A stretch of 64,000 bases of DNA from Tepidimicrobium xylanilyticum (GCF_900106765.1 NZ_FNNG01000003.1:218751-282750); one strand, 5' to 3'; positions 36,481 to 46,656 are shown, numbered from the stretch's first letter. Notes: generated from the sequence alone by a model not told the origin. A program made the numbers and translations.

Positions 36481-37941
36481 CTACCCTTCATATTTTAGTA
36501 CAGGATTTCTAGCTGCTTGAGTTTCATTCACCCTTCTCACCGGAGTATTATGTGGAGCTTCTTTTAATATTTCTGGATTTTCTTTAGCTTCTTCTGCTAT
36601 TTTAATCAATATGTCCGCAAACTCATCTAGAGTTTCCTTGCTTTCAGTTTCAGTTGGTTCCACCATAAGCGCTTCCCTAACTATTAGTGGGAAATAAACT
36701 GTTGGTGGGTGATATCCATAATCTAATAATCTCTTAGCCACGTCTAATGTTGTAACTTCAGATAGGTCTCCCTTTAATCCAGCCATTACAAATTCGTGTT
36801 TATAAATTGTATCTTCTGGTAAATTATAATGGTCTTTTAATTTCTTAGCCAAATAGTTAGCATTAAGAACTGCCATTTCACTTACTCTCTTCAATCCGTC
36901 TCTACCCATAGTTAATATATAGGTATAGGCTCTTACCAAAATGCTAAAGTGACCATAGAAATCCTTCATTCTTCCAACGGAATGCGGTACATCATAGTTT
37001 AGATAGTATCTATCTCCATCCTTTTCTACAGTAGGAGTTGGCAGATAGTCTAGCAATATGCTCTTAACGCCAACAGGTCCACTTCCTGGTCCTCCTCCAC
37101 CATGTGGAGTTGAGAAGGTCTTATGAAGATTAAAGTGAACTACATCGAATCCCATGTCTCCTGGTCTTACTTGACCAAGTATAGCATTGGCATTAGCCCC
37201 ATCATAGTATACTAATCCACCTGCTTCATGGACTAATCTTGCTATCTCACAAATCTCCCTTTCGAATAATCCAAGGGTATTTGGATTGGTAAGCATCAAA
37301 CCTGCAACTTCATCACTTAAAGCTGCCTTCAAGCTTTCTATGTCCACAAGGCCTTCTTCAGTGGATTTTATTTCAATAGTATCGAATCCAGCCATTACGG
37401 CTGACGCTGGGTTTGTACCATGGGCAGAGTCTGGAACGATTATTTTAGTTCTCTTAGTATCGCCTCTATGCTCATGGTATGCTTTTATTAACATTAAACC
37501 AGTAAGCTCACCATGGGCTCCTGCTGCTGGTTGTAATGTCATCTTATCCATTCCCGATATTTCACAAAGGGCTTTATCTAATTCATACATCAATTTTAAA
37601 GCACCTTGTACAGTTTCCTCTGGTTGAAGGGGATGGATGTTTTTAAATCCGTCTAAATTTGCCATATCCTCATTTATCTTCGGATTGTATTTCATAGTAC
37701 AAGATCCTAGCGGATAGAATCCCGTATCTACACCGAAGTTTTTATTCGATAGGTTTGTATAATGTCTTATTATATCGACTTCACTTACTTCTGGAAGGTT
37801 TAACTCCTTAGTATTTAGGAATTCACCAGGAATAAGTTCTTCTAAAGCCATATTATCCACATCATTTTCTGGCAACTTATAGGCCTTTCTTCCCGGTTTG
37901 GATAGTTCGAATATCAATTTATCATACATTGTCCTTCTCAT
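36481..37941 (-). CDS. gcvPB: Glycine dehydrogenase (decarboxylating) subunit 2
   Basis: PLP-bearing half of the split P-protein (486 residues): removes CO2 from glycine and places aminomethyl on lipoyl-GcvH. The PLP lysine lies in [29 protein letters not shown] and [11 protein letters not shown] are subunit-2 hallmarks. It overlaps gcvPA by four bases (ATGA), as expected for stoichiometric subunits. Confidence 0.97.
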   Translation of the reverse strand: MRRTMYDKLIFELSKPGRKAYKLPENDVDNMALEELIPGEFLNTKELNLPEVSEVDIIRHYTNLSNKNFGVDTGFYPLGSCTMKYNPKINEDMANLDGFKNIHPLQPEETVQGALKLMYELDKALCEISGMDKMTLQPAAGAHGELTGLMLIKAYHEHRGDTKRTKIIVPDSAHGTNPASAVMAGFDTIEIKSTEEGLVDIESLKAALSDEVAGLMLTNPNTLGLFEREICEIARLVHEAGGLVYYDGANANAILGQVRPGDMGFDVVHFNLHKTFSTPHGGGGPGSGPVGVKSILLDYLPTPTVEKDGDRYYLNYDVPHSVGRMKDFYGHFSILVRAYTYILTMGRDGLKRVSEMAVLNANYLAKKLKDHYNLPEDTIYKHEFVMAGLKGDLSEVTTLDVAKRLLDYGYHPPTVYFPLIVREALMVEPTETESKETLDEFADILIKIAEEAKENPEILKEAPHNTPVRRVNETQAARNPVLKYEG

Positions 37942-39284
37942 TTTATCCCCTCCAATACCGCACTTAATTTATCGATTTCCTCTTTTGTCCTTTTCTCCGT
38001 AACTGCAAAGAGTACTCCATTTTTGTATTGGGGATAGTCCTTTTCTAATGAGTAACCACCTAATATGTTTTCCTTTAAAAGTCCCTTTCTAATATCATCA
38101 GCAGGTACATCGCTTGTCACTGCAAATTCTTTAAAGAAAGGTCTATCAAATAGAGGTTTATACTTCCCAGACTTGGTTATCTGTTTCATGGCATAATGAG
38201 CCTTTTGAGTTGCCAAAGTAGCCACTTCTCTTAAGCCTTCCTTACCTAAGGTGACTAGATATACTGCAGCAGCTAATGTATTTAAACCTTGATTGGAACA
38301 AATATTAGAAGTAGCCTTTTCCCTTCTTATATGTTGTTCTCTTGCTTGTAATGTAAGTACAAAAGCTCTATTCCCCTCTTCATCTACGGTTTGACCTACT
38401 ATTCTTCCAGGTAGTTTTCTCATATGAGCTTTATTTACTGCTATAAATCCAAGATAGGGACCGCCAAATTGTAAAGGAATACCCAATGGTTGCCCTTCTC
38501 CTACTACTATATCTGCTCCTAATTCACCTGGAGCTTTCAATATCCCTAAAGATATTGGATCTACGCTGGTAATAAATAGAGCTTTCTTTTGACTATGAAC
38601 CACTTCTCCAATAGCCTCTAAATCCTCTATTATTCCAAAGTAGTTAGGGCTTTGAACTACAACTGCTGCTGTTTTATCTGATAAAGAATTTTTTAATAAG
38701 TCTACATTGGTTACTCCCATATCATCGTCAATCTCAATGACCTCTATATTTTGAACATGAGCATAGGTTCTTAAAACTTCTCTAGTTTGAGGATTGACAG
38801 TTTTTGAAATAATTATTTGATTTCTCCTAGTTATATTAACTGCCATATAAGCTGCTTCAGCAACTGCAGTTCCTCCATCATATAAAGATGCATTAGCTAC
38901 ATCCATTCCCGTTAAATTTGCTATAAGAGTTTGGTATTCAAATATATTTTGTAAAGTACCTTGGCTTATTTCAGCTTGATATGGAGTATAGGATGTATAA
39001 AACTCACTTCTCGATATTATATGTCCAACTATTGAAGGGATGTAATGGTCGTAAGCTCCAGCTCCTAGGAAACATGTTAATTGTGTAGTTGAAATGTTTT
39101 CATTGGATAAGCCTATTATATTTCTGCGTACTTCCAATTCTGACTTAGATGGTGGTAAATTTAATTCTCTGTTTAGTCTAACATTTTGTGGTATGTCGCT
39201 GAACAAATGATCCACTGAATCTACCCCAATGTACTCCAACATCCTCTTCTCATCGTCCTTGGTATTTGGGATGTAAGGATACAT
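37938..39284 (-). CDS. gcvPA: Glycine dehydrogenase (decarboxylating) subunit 1
   Basis: N-terminal half of the split P-protein, 448 residues, with the hallmark [15 protein letters not shown] and [14 protein letters not shown] segments, and [10 protein letters not shown]. It assembles with GcvPB. Begins 4 bases after gcvH. Confidence 0.97.
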   Translation of the reverse strand: MYPYIPNTKDDEKRMLEYIGVDSVDHLFSDIPQNVRLNRELNLPPSKSELEVRRNIIGLSNENISTTQLTCFLGAGAYDHYIPSIVGHIISRSEFYTSYTPYQAEISQGTLQNIFEYQTLIANLTGMDVANASLYDGGTAVAEAAYMAVNITRRNQIIISKTVNPQTREVLRTYAHVQNIEVIEIDDDMGVTNVDLLKNSLSDKTAAVVVQSPNYFGIIEDLEAIGEVVHSQKKALFITSVDPISLGILKAPGELGADIVVGEGQPLGIPLQFGGPYLGFIAVNKAHMRKLPGRIVGQTVDEEGNRAFVLTLQAREQHIRREKATSNICSNQGLNTLAAAVYLVTLGKEGLREVATLATQKAHYAMKQITKSGKYKPLFDRPFFKEFAVTSDVPADDIRKGLLKENILGGYSLEKDYPQYKNGVLFAVTEKRTKEEIDKLSAVLEGIK

Positions 39285-39288
39285 TCAA

Positions 39289-39672
39289 TTATACCTCCTC
39301 ATCTACGAACTTTTCGTACTCTTCACTTGTCATCAATTCATCAATTTGTGATTTATCGGCTAGTTCGATTTTTACAATCCATGCTTCATATGGATCTTGA
39401 TTTATTAATGCTGGATCATCTAGTAATTCTTCATTTACATCTGCTATTCTACCATCTACAGGCATATAAACATCAGCTGCAGCCTTTACTGATTCTACAG
39501 CAGCAAAAGCCTCTTCCTTAGCAAATTCATCGTCAACTTCAGGTAGCTCTACATAAACAATATCCCCTAATTGGTCTTGGGCAAAATCTGATAACCCTAT
39601 ATATGCTTCTTCTCCCTCAACTTTTAACCACTCATGATCCTTAGTATAATATAAGCCTTCTAAAATTCTCAT
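39289..39672 (-). CDS. gcvH: Glycine cleavage system H protein
   Basis: Lipoyl carrier of the glycine cleavage cycle, 127 residues. The lipoylated lysine is Lys63 in [21 protein letters not shown] at the N-terminus and [12 protein letters not shown] are typical. No lipoate ligase is in the window, so lipoylation is encoded elsewhere. Confidence 0.97.
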   Translation of the reverse strand: MRILEGLYYTKDHEWLKVEGEEAYIGLSDFAQDQLGDIVYVELPEVDDEFAKEEAFAAVESVKAAADVYMPVDGRIADVNEELLDDPALINQDPYEAWIVKIELADKSQIDELMTSEEYEKFVDEEV

Positions 39673-39742
39673 ATGTTTAACCCTCCTTAAAATTATTAAT
39701 TATTTAATTACTAATTATTTATTATTTGTCTTTTATTCTTAA

Positions 39743-40840
39743 TTATTTATTTTTTAAAAATTTTCTACTAATTACTTTAGCCTTAACAGGTTTATTTCTA
39801 ATCATTATTTCGAATTCATTGCCAATTTCAGTTTCATTGATATCTACCAAAGCATTTCCTATGCTCTTCTTAAGAGTTGGTGACATATATCCTGTAGTTA
39901 CATGACCAATTTTTTTGCCATCTTTATATATTTCATAGCCCTCTCTTGGAATTCCCCTTCCCAACAACTCAAAACCTACAACTTTTCTCTTTAAGCCTTC
40001 TTCCCACTGTTTATTCAATGCTTCTTTCCCAATGAAATCTTCTTCTTTATCCAATTTAACGAAGAACTTCAATCCGCCTTCTAATGGATTAATATCCTTA
40101 GATATTTCGTTTCCGTATAGGGGCATTGCAGCTTCAAATCTAAGGGTATCCCTACATCCTAAACCACATGGCTTAATTCCTTCTTCTTGACCCTTCTCCA
40201 ATAAAGCATTCCAAATCTTTGCGATTTCATCAACTGGTGCATATACTTCAAATCCATCTTCTCCTGTGTAACCAGTTCTTGAAACTATACATTCTATGCC
40301 CATTATATCGACTTTAGGTTCAAAATAGAAAGGTTTAATATTGGATAAGTCAGTATCGGTAAGCTTTTGTAAAACCTTTTCAGAGTTGGGGCCTTGTATA
40401 GCAATTTCTCCATATTGATCTGATTTGTTTTCAATAATGATATTAAAATCTTTTTTATTGTCAATCATCCACTTGAAATCTTTTTCAGTATTAGCAGCGT
40501 TAACTACTAAAAGATATTCTTCTTCATCAAACTTATAAACTAAAAAGTCATCTACTACTCCCCCATCAGGATAGCAGAATAAAGCATAGATGGTTTGATT
40601 TTTTTCTGCTTTTGAAATATCGTTTGTGCATAAGTACTGTAAATAAGCTAGTGCATCTTTTCCTTTAACAAAGATTTGTCCCATATGAGATACATCAAAT
40701 ATTCCTACTGCATTTCTTACAGCTTCATGTTCTGGAATTAATCCTTCGAATTGTACTGGAAGGAACCATCCTGCGTACTCAACAATTTTTCCCCCAAGCT
40801 TTACATGTTCATCGTAAAGGGGAGTTTTCTTTGCTACCAT
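39743..40840 (-). CDS. gcvT: Aminomethyltransferase (glycine cleavage T-protein)
   Basis: Transfers the methylene group from aminomethyl-lipoyl-GcvH to tetrahydrofolate, releasing ammonia. 365 residues with FDVSHMGQIFVKG, the folate-site Asp in LCTNDI, SRTGYTGEDGFEVY and LGCRDTLRFEA. First gene of gcvT-gcvH-gcvPA-gcvPB-lpdA, with promoter and a hairpin-bearing leader upstream. Confidence 0.97.
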   Translation of the reverse strand: MVAKKTPLYDEHVKLGGKIVEYAGWFLPVQFEGLIPEHEAVRNAVGIFDVSHMGQIFVKGKDALAYLQYLCTNDISKAEKNQTIYALFCYPDGGVVDDFLVYKFDEEEYLLVVNAANTEKDFKWMIDNKKDFNIIIENKSDQYGEIAIQGPNSEKVLQKLTDTDLSNIKPFYFEPKVDIMGIECIVSRTGYTGEDGFEVYAPVDEIAKIWNALLEKGQEEGIKPCGLGCRDTLRFEAAMPLYGNEISKDINPLEGGLKFFVKLDKEEDFIGKEALNKQWEEGLKRKVVGFELLGRGIPREGYEIYKDGKKIGHVTTGYMSPTLKKSIGNALVDINETEIGNEFEIMIRNKPVKAKVISRKFLKNK

Positions 40841-40897
40841 TTAACCACTCCTTCCTTAATTTTACACTTAAATGGGTACATCCTATATGTTACCCTA

Positions 40898-40942
40898 AAT
40901 TCCTTTTTTGTATCAGAAGTCGCTTATGTAAAAAAAGGAATT
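40898..40942 (-). promoter_or_regulatory. Hairpin in the gcvT 5' leader
   Basis: AATTCCTTTTTT pairs with AAAAAAGGAATT (12 pairs) around a loop of about 21 bases, starting roughly 15 bases after the predicted transcription start. No glycine riboswitch fold is seen here. It is not followed by a U-run, so it is not a clear terminator. Confidence 0.55.
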
Positions 40943-40962
40943 CAAAAAATATCATCGTCTTT

Positions 40963-40991
40963 ATTATACAAAAGAAAAATAAGGAATGCAA
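40963..40991 (-). promoter_or_regulatory. gcv operon promoter
   Basis: Minus strand TTGCAT (40986-40991), 17 bases, TATAAT (40963-40968). Confidence 0.8.
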
Positions 40992-41067
40992 TACGGTGAA
41001 TCAACAAAGGAGAGAAATATGTTATTTTTTTGACAAAATTTTTTTATACTGGAACCAACTTTTCCTG

Positions 41068-41217
41068 TTATCCACCTTACCCACATTATCCACAGTATCA
41101 AGTGGATAACTTATGTAAACTTAATCTATTACCTAATTGCCCAGATATATAATTAGGTGTTTACATAATTAGCTAATTGTCCACATTATTTACATTTATC
41201 CACAATACTTATCCACA
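41068..41217. promoter_or_regulatory. DnaA-box cluster
   Basis: Three exact TTATCCACA 9-mers (41086-41094, 41196-41204, 41209-41217) and five one-mismatch copies: TTATCCACC 41068-41076, TTACCCACA 41077-41085, TTATCCACT on the minus strand 41101-41109, TTGTCCACA 41177-41185, TTATTTACA 41186-41194. The first three are head to tail without a gap. An ACCTAATT/AATTAGGT inverted repeat (41131-41158) lies between the two groups. The site fills the space between the cwlD stop and the gcv promoter; dnaA is not in the window. Confidence 0.8.
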
Positions 41218-41943
41218 TTAAAAGCTATATTCTCCTATCCCGTGATTAAAATACTTCATTATTCCTCTATAAATGGCGAAAGCTATTTTTTCTTGATATT
41301 CTTCTGTATTAAGTAACTTCTCCTCCTTATGGTTTGATAGAAATCCGCATTCGACTAGGACGGAAGGTATATCCATCTCATTTAACAAAAATATATCGTC
41401 TCTTTCTTGTGGTACTCTCCTGTTATCTTTATCCAACGTGTCTCTCAATTCATCTTGGATAAAATTTGCAAGTATTGCACTAGTTTCATCGCCTTTTTTA
41501 TAAAAAACCTGAGCTCCATAGTATCTGGGATCTTTAAAAGCATTTAAGTGGATGGATACTAATAAGTGACAATTTCCTTTTTCTATTATTTCTTTCCTCC
41601 TATGTAAATCTTCAGTTTTCATCTCTTTAATATTTTTGGATTTATCTGTATACAATCCATCTTTAGTTTTTCTAGTGATTATAACCTTCCCTCCATTTTC
41701 CTCTATATATTTTTTTAATTTTAATCCAATTTTCAGATTTATTTCATCTTCTCTTATGCCACTTACACCTATAGCTCCAGGATCTACTCCTCCATGACCT
41801 GGGTCTATTCCTATTATCATGTTCTTCATTGAATTATTGTATACAGCCTTCGTCTGATTTTTCCGAAGGATTATTAATATCGGTATTAATAAAATAAGAA
41901 ATAGTATAATCTTTAAATGACTTTTCTTTATATAAAATACCAA
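41218..41943 (-). CDS. cwlD: N-acetylmuramoyl-L-alanine amidase CwlD
   Basis: Amidase_3 zinc enzyme that starts muramic-lactam formation in the spore cortex. 241 residues with an N-terminal signal anchor (HLKIILFLILLIPILIIL), zinc ligands in GIDPGHGGVDPGA, LLVSIHLNA and the catalytic Glu in VECGFLSN. It starts at TTG 41943 with GGAGG seven bases upstream. The place downstream of rplM-rpsI matches Bacillus, where cwlD also lies there, which supports the CwlD name. Confidence 0.92.
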   Translation of the reverse strand: MVFYIKKSHLKIILFLILLIPILIILRKNQTKAVYNNSMKNMIIGIDPGHGGVDPGAIGVSGIREDEINLKIGLKLKKYIEENGGKVIITRKTKDGLYTDKSKNIKEMKTEDLHRRKEIIEKGNCHLLVSIHLNAFKDPRYYGAQVFYKKGDETSAILANFIQDELRDTLDKDNRRVPQERDDIFLLNEMDIPSVLVECGFLSNHKEEKLLNTEEYQEKIAFAIYRGIMKYFNHGIGEYSF

Positions 41944-42005
41944 TATTATCCCTCCTTTATATTGAAATATATTGTTTTAGTTTTTAGCTTATTCCTAATA
42001 CTTAG

Positions 42006-42043
42006 CAAAATAAAAACGCCAGATTTTATTTTCAACCTGGCGC
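42006..42043 (-). terminator. Terminator upstream of cwlD
   Basis: GCGCCAGG with CTGGCG (six to seven pairs) around an A-rich loop, then TTTTTATTTT on the minus strand. It ends whatever is transcribed from the decayed region. Confidence 0.8.
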
Positions 42044-42149
42044 TTATATTCTTATAGATATCTATTATCCTTTTCCTTCAATTTAGACAACCTCCTATTG
42101 AATTTTAAGTAATGAACATGAGTAATTTTGGGAAACGAACTCCCATAGC

Positions 42150-42277
42150 TTAAACTATTTTTATTATATCAAACCTTCCTCCATGAACAAAAACATCTAC
42201 CTCTTTATCTAATTGAAGTTTGAAAAAATTATCAATTCGTTCATATGAATTGATATATACTTTCTGTCCTTTTTAGA
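42150..42277 (-). pseudogene. Possible C-terminal gene fragment
   Basis: An open frame of about 42 codons without a clear start; it ends at the stop at 42150-42152 and reads KEVDVFVHGGRFDIIKIV at its end. The composition looks protein-like. Origin unknown; no start codon with a ribosome binding site is seen. A TATAAT-like box lies inside it. Just downstream, TTG with AGGAGG opens a 9-codon frame of doubtful meaning. Confidence 0.3.
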
Positions 42278-42374
42278 CAAATTTTCTTTAAAATAAAAAT
42301 TAATATATTGTAGATTTTTAGGTTGAATATAGACACCTTTCATTATTATTTAGTTTAAAACATCACCCTGACAA

Positions 42375-42890
42375 TTACTCGTACAAGTACACGCATCTAT
42401 TGATAGGTTTATATAGTCCTAACATAAGCTTAATCAATGTTGATTTGCCAGATCCATTTGGACCCAAAATAACATAGCTCTTGTTTAAACTAAATGTACA
42501 TGTAAAGCCCCTGATGATATAGTCATCATTATTTGGATATTTGAACCAGATATCATCAAAATATATTTTATAGCTTCCATATATAACTGAATTTTTCAGA
42601 TACTGTCTTTCAGTTTTATTGAAGCATATATCTTTATAAGCCCTATGGTCAGAAATAATATCTACATATTCTGATTTCTTATTTAGTTCATCACTAATAA
42701 TAGTATTAAAAGTAAGAGTAAAACTAAATAAGACTAAAAGCATTCCTAAAGTAATATTATTATTGTAATACATAAGTATCCATATGCATAAACAAGTAAA
42801 ATTCATTATAATTGATACTAGCTCAAATATAACATTAAAAATGTAGTTGTTGCAAGGCTTCTCCCATTTTCTTCCCTTGTAGTGACAAAG
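42375..42890 (-). pseudogene. Truncated ABC transporter remnant
   Basis: The frame shows the last membrane helices of an ABC exporter (ITLGMLLVLFSFTLTFNTIIS) followed by the start of the nucleotide-binding domain with intact Walker A ([19 protein letters not shown]). It ends about 10 residues later, so Q-loop, signature and Walker B are missing. The 5' side is broken at a GACAAAGTTTGCTCG repeat near 42884; the frame continuing to 43058 is not transporter-like. It cannot be a working ATPase. An insertion or deletion event between rpsI and cwlD is inferred. Confidence 0.75.
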
Positions 42891-43229
42891 TTTGCTCGCG
42901 GGTTTTATTACCTTAAAAAATATAAAAAAAGATATAAAAAATGAGAAAATTACAAGCGAGTTTGCTCGTGAGCAGTGAAGAATGACAAAGTTTGCTCGTG
43001 GAAGGTAATGAGTATTCATACGCAGGGTATAACCTACGGGAGGAAATATCGAAACCACCTACACATACGAGTTATACAGGCTTACGAGGGATTAAAACTG
43101 CGTCCGGATTTAATAATTTATACATTCTTATATGCTTTTTTACACAACAAAAAACCGCCAAAGGGAATTCTCCCCCCTGACGGTTGGCGCTTGCGATAAG
43201 CAAACTTTGTAATTGTAAACAAACTCGTG
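42884..43229. repeat. Short dispersed and inverted repeats around a broken region
   Basis: GACAAAGTTTGCTCG occurs at 42884-42898 and 42984-42998, exactly 100 bases apart; a partial GAGTTTGCTCG at 42958-42968; the reverse GCAAACTTTGT at 43200-43210; and a related AACAAACTCGTG near 43217. They bracket 43000-43200, which contains no recognisable gene. Could be ends of a small mobile element; no transposase was found. Confidence 0.55.
43148..43185 (-). terminator. Terminator of the rplM-rpsI unit
   Basis: AACCGTCAGGGGG pairs with TTCCCTTTGGCGGTT (13 pairs with G-U wobbles), then TTTTTTG on the minus strand. It lies 60 bases after rpsI, inside the repeat region. Confidence 0.8.
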
Positions 43230-43246
43230 TGTAATGAAACAACATA

Positions 43247-43639
43247 TTATCTCTTTGAGAATTGAGGTGCTCTTCTTGCTTTCTTTAGACCGTATTTCTT
43301 TCTCTCTTTCATCCTTGGATCTCTTGTTAAGAAGCCAGCTTTCTTCAATATAGGCTTTAACTCTTCATTAGAATTTACTAAAGCTCTTGCGATACCATGT
43401 CTGATAGCTCCAGCTTGCCCAGTAAATCCGCCGCCTTTAACATTTACAAATACATCATATTTGTCTAATGTATCAGTTATAACTAAAGGCTCTTTAACAA
43501 GAACTTTTAGTGTATCATAATCAAAGTATTCATTAATGTCTCTTTTATTTATTATAATATTACCTGTACCTGGTAATAATCTAACTCTAGCTACTGAGGT
43601 CTTTCTTCTTCCTGTTCCTATATATTGTACATTAGCCAC
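43247..43639 (-). CDS. rpsI: Ribosomal protein S9
   Basis: Small-subunit protein whose C-terminal tail reaches the P-site tRNA. 130 residues with [14 protein letters not shown] at the start, the [19 protein letters not shown] loop and the terminal [10 protein letters not shown] tail, ending in the conserved arginine. It follows rplM by 27 bases. Confidence 0.98.
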   Translation of the reverse strand: MANVQYIGTGRRKTSVARVRLLPGTGNIIINKRDINEYFDYDTLKVLVKEPLVITDTLDKYDVFVNVKGGGFTGQAGAIRHGIARALVNSNEELKPILKKAGFLTRDPRMKERKKYGLKKARRAPQFSKR

Positions 43640-43666
43640 TTACAGTCCTCCCTTCTTTAGGCTCAA

Positions 43667-44095
43667 TTAAAATTCATATACTTCTGGTTTCTGAGCTTCA
43701 TGATTATGTTCTGAACCGCTATATATCTTTAATTTTTTGATCATTTTTCTTCCAAGTCTGTTCTTTGGAAGCATTCCTCTAACGGCTAAATGAATAGCTT
43801 TTTCTGGATTCTTATCCATCAATTTTCTATATGGTACAGATTTTAATCCACCAGGATAACCTGAATGGTATCTATATTCCTTTTGGTCTAATTTCTTTCC
43901 TGTTAATTTAACCTTGTCTGCATTTATAATTATTACATAGTCCCCAGTATCTACGTGAGGAGTATATATAGGCTTGTTCTTGCCTCTTAATATAGAAGCT
44001 ACTTCTGAAGCCAATCTACCTAAAACTTTACCTTCTGCATCTATAACGTACCATTTTCTCTCTATCTCATTTGGGTTAGCCATATAGCTCTTCAT
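43667..44095 (-). CDS. rplM: Ribosomal protein L13
   Basis: Early-assembly 50S protein, 142 residues, with [35 protein letters not shown] and [18 protein letters not shown] 44095 has GGAGG seven bases upstream; the upstream in-frame start at 44116 is rejected. It has its own promoter, so rplM-rpsI need not depend on truA transcription. Confidence 0.98.
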   Translation of the reverse strand: MKSYMANPNEIERKWYVIDAEGKVLGRLASEVASILRGKNKPIYTPHVDTGDYVIIINADKVKLTGKKLDQKEYRYHSGYPGGLKSVPYRKLMDKNPEKAIHLAVRGMLPKNRLGRKMIKKLKIYSGSEHNHEAQKPEVYEF

Positions 44096-44190
44096 CTTAT
44101 TCCCTCCTTGTTCCAACGTTGGTTATAAAAAGTTCCGGGGCTTTTTAAAACACTCTAATATATTCTAATACAAGGCAATATCAATGTCAA
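44096..44190 (-). promoter_or_regulatory. rplM promoter and candidate L13 leader
   Basis: Minus strand TTGACA (44185-44190), 17 bases, TAGAAT (44062 plus 100, i.e. 44162-44167). The short 5' leader has AAAAAG/CTTTTT around CCCCGGAA, and the palindrome CCAACGTTGG just before the ribosome binding site. Firmicute rplM genes often have an L13-binding leader at this place; identity here is inferred. Confidence 0.6.
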
Positions 44191-44253
44191 TACGTATTTT
44201 GAAAGGAACACTCCATTATATGCTTTATATTTAACAATTGATATTTTCTATGT

Positions 44254-44988
44254 TTAATAAAATACCTTTACCAAATAAAGTCCCTCTGGAGGTGCTGTAT
44301 GTCCAGCAAACCGCCTGTTTTTTGATTTTATGATATGAGGTATCTCATCGCTTTTAAATCTTTTTCGGCCTACATCTACTAAAGTTCCTATTATTATTCT
44401 TACCATATTATATAGAAATCCATTTCCCTCTATAGTAAAAACCATTAGGTCATCCTTTTTTTCAAGAAAAAACTTGTCAATAGTTCTAATGGTAGACTTT
44501 GCACCGCTATTTGATGCCATGAATGCAGAAAAATCATGGGTGCCTATAAAAAATTTCATTGCCTTTTTCATCTCTTCAATGTCAAAAGCAAATGGCACAT
44601 GGTAAGCAAAATTCCTATACAGCGGATTTCCGATTTGGCTACTGTAAATAACATATTTGTATCTCTTTCCAATGGCATCATACCTAGAATGGAAATTTAT
44701 ATTTACTTCTTCCGACTCTATTATTCTAATATCTTCAGGCAATATATTGTTTAATGCAAATTTAATTCTATCCGGTGGAATACTGGTATTGGTTAAAAAA
44801 TTTGCTACCTGTCCTATTGCGTGTACTCCCTTATCGGTTCTTCCAGAACCAATTAAATTTACATTTTCTCCTGTAACCTCTTTAATTGCTCTTTCTATTT
44901 CCTTTTGAATGCTATTGCCATTTTTTTGCTTTTGCCAACCACAATAATTAGTACCCTCATACTGAATAGTAAGCTTAATATTGATCAT
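44254..44988 (-). CDS. truA: tRNA pseudouridine(38-40) synthase TruA
   Basis: Modifies U38-U40 in tRNA anticodon arms. 244 residues; the catalytic Asp is in GSGRTDKGVHA, with YEGTNYCGWQKQ at the N-terminus and GNGFLYNMVRIIIGTLVDVG in the C-terminal half. Follows ecfT by 11 bases. Confidence 0.96.
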   Translation of the reverse strand: MINIKLTIQYEGTNYCGWQKQKNGNSIQKEIERAIKEVTGENVNLIGSGRTDKGVHAIGQVANFLTNTSIPPDRIKFALNNILPEDIRIIESEEVNINFHSRYDAIGKRYKYVIYSSQIGNPLYRNFAYHVPFAFDIEEMKKAMKFFIGTHDFSAFMASNSGAKSTIRTIDKFFLEKKDDLMVFTIEGNGFLYNMVRIIIGTLVDVGRKRFKSDEIPHIIKSKNRRFAGHTAPPEGLYLVKVFY

Positions 44989-44999
44989 ATTACTACCTC

Positions 45000-45806
45000 T
45001 TATATCAATTGGATATATCTATTAATGATTATAAACCCAAAGAATATAGTCATAGAAATGATGGTCAATACATCCTTATTATCCAGTTTTAACTCATTCA
45101 ACCTAGTTCTATGTTCTCCTCCACGATAGCATCTAGCCTCCATAGCTATAGCCAGCTCATCTGCTCTTCTGAAAGCATTTATAAATAGCGGAACCAGTAG
45201 TGGTACCAAATTCTTGGCCCTATTGATAATGTTCCCACTTTCAAAATCTGCACCTCTAGCCATTTGAGCTTTCATAATCTTATCCGTTTCCTCCATAAGT
45301 GTAGGAATAAACCTCAATGCTATAGTCATCATCATGGCTAATTCATGAGCTGGTAAACCAATTTTCTTAAAAGGAGATAATAGCTTTTCTATCCCATCAG
45401 TAAGGGCTATTGGTGATGTAGTAAGAGTGAGTAGAGAAGTACCGGTTATTAAAAAGATTAACCTTAAAGCCATAAATACCGCTTGGCTAAGTCCCTCTTT
45501 AGTAATTGTCAAAGGCCCTATTTCGAATAATACTTCTCCCTTCGTTAGCAGTAAATTTATAACAAAGGTTATCCCTATTATTAGCATAAGAGGTTTTAAT
45601 CCCTTTAATACATATTTAAAGGGTACCTTAGAGGCCCAAATGGAAAAGAGTAAGAAGACTAAAATTAGTAAGTAGGGTTTAAAGGTCTTTATAAAAAACA
45701 AAGAAGCTATAAACATCATCACTATTAATATTTTTATCCTAGGGTCAAGTCTATGGACAAAAGTATCTCCTGGAAAATATTGACCTATTGTAATATCCTT
45801 AAGCAT
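45000..45806 (-). CDS. ecfT: ECF transporter transmembrane protein EcfT
   Basis: Shared membrane subunit of energy-coupling-factor vitamin/micronutrient importers. 268 residues, about five or six helices, with the two coupling-helix motifs AQMARGADF and [11 protein letters not shown] that dock the ATPases. S-components are encoded elsewhere. Overlaps ecfA2 by eight bases. Confidence 0.94.
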   Translation of the reverse strand: MLKDITIGQYFPGDTFVHRLDPRIKILIVMMFIASLFFIKTFKPYLLILVFLLFSIWASKVPFKYVLKGLKPLMLIIGITFVINLLLTKGEVLFEIGPLTITKEGLSQAVFMALRLIFLITGTSLLTLTTSPIALTDGIEKLLSPFKKIGLPAHELAMMMTIALRFIPTLMEETDKIMKAQMARGADFESGNIINRAKNLVPLLVPLFINAFRRADELAIAMEARCYRGGEHRTRLNELKLDNKDVLTIISMTIFFGFIIINRYIQLI

Positions 45807-46656
45807 TTCCTCTTCTCCTTAAATAATTTATTATTTCTTCCTTGGCCTCTTTCACAGTAAGCACTATATCTTTAACCTGATTCCCTCTATTCTTATACTC
45901 TCTCATAAAAGATGTAACCTGTGGGATACCTAAGCTCAATTCAGTTAATTTATCTGCTTGCTTAAATATTTCTCTCGTTTCACCTTCCATTGCTATTTTC
46001 CCCTTATGCATTACAATTATTCGATTAACTAATCTAGCTATATCCTCCATGCTGTGGGAGACCAATATAATGGTAATACCTTCTTGGTGTAGGATTTCTA
46101 GTCTGCCTAAAATTTCATCTCTTCCCCTGGGATCAAGACCTGCTGTAGGCTCATCTAAGATTAAAACTTTAGGGTTCATTGCTAAAACACCTGCAATAGC
46201 TACCCTTCTTTTCTGTCCGCCACTGAGTTCAAAGGGAGACCTATCTTTTAAGCTCTCATAATCTAATCCTACCAATTCCATGGCTCTTATAACTCGTTCT
46301 TCTATTTCCTCTTCTTTCAACCCTAAATTTTTGGGCCCAAATGCTATATCCTTATATATGGTTTCTTCAAATAATTGGTGCTCAGGGTATTGGAATACTA
46401 AGCCTACCTTTTGCCTTATATCCTTTAAATTAGTTTCTTTAGTTATATCCACTCCATCAACAATTACCTTCCCAGATGTAGGCTTTAAAAGGCCATTTAA
46501 GTGTTGAACCAAGGTGGATTTTCCCGAACCCGTATGCCCAATAAGGCCGACAAAATCACCTTCATTAATGCTTATATTTACATTGTCTAAAGCTTTCCTC
46601 TCAAAAGGGGTATTTGGATTATATACATAACTAACATTTTCCAATTTTATTAACAT
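45799..46656 (-). CDS. ecfA2: ECF transporter ATPase EcfA2
   Basis: Second ECF ATPase, 285 residues: Walker [12 protein letters not shown]-loop [13 protein letters not shown], signature LSGGQKRR, Walker [12 protein letters not shown]. The [17 protein letters not shown] segment is characteristic of EcfA2. Forms a heterodimer with EcfA1. Confidence 0.95.
   Translation of the reverse strand: MLIKLENVSYVYNPNTPFERKALDNVNISINEGDFVGLIGHTGSGKSTLVQHLNGLLKPTSGKVIVDGVDITKETNLKDIRQKVGLVFQYPEHQLFEETIYKDIAFGPKNLGLKEEEIEERVIRAMELVGLDYESLKDRSPFELSGGQKRRVAIAGVLAMNPKVLILDEPTAGLDPRGRDEILGRLEILHQEGITIILVSHSMEDIARLVNRIIVMHKGKIAMEGETREIFKQADKLTELSLGIPQVTSFMREYKNRGNQVKDIVLTVKEAKEEIINYLRRRGNA

Noticed and set aside
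41068..41217. DnaA-box cluster as the chromosomal origin
   Set aside because: dnaA, dnaN, rpmH and other usual origin neighbours are not in the window and the flanking genes are intact metabolic and spore genes; kept as a DnaA-binding site only.
42009..42120. Nine-codon TTG-started leader peptide before the terminator upstream of cwlD
   Set aside because: It has AGGAGG at good distance, but the frame lies in decayed sequence, with no alternative pairing seen to the terminator.
43000..43058. 5' extension of the ABC remnant frame to 43058
   Set aside because: This part reads across the short repeats and does not resemble a transporter; treated as chance extension.
42975..43199. 62- to 74-codon plus-strand frames in the repeat region
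   Set aside because: They read through the repeats and a terminator, lack any recognisable motif, and overlap each other in different frames.
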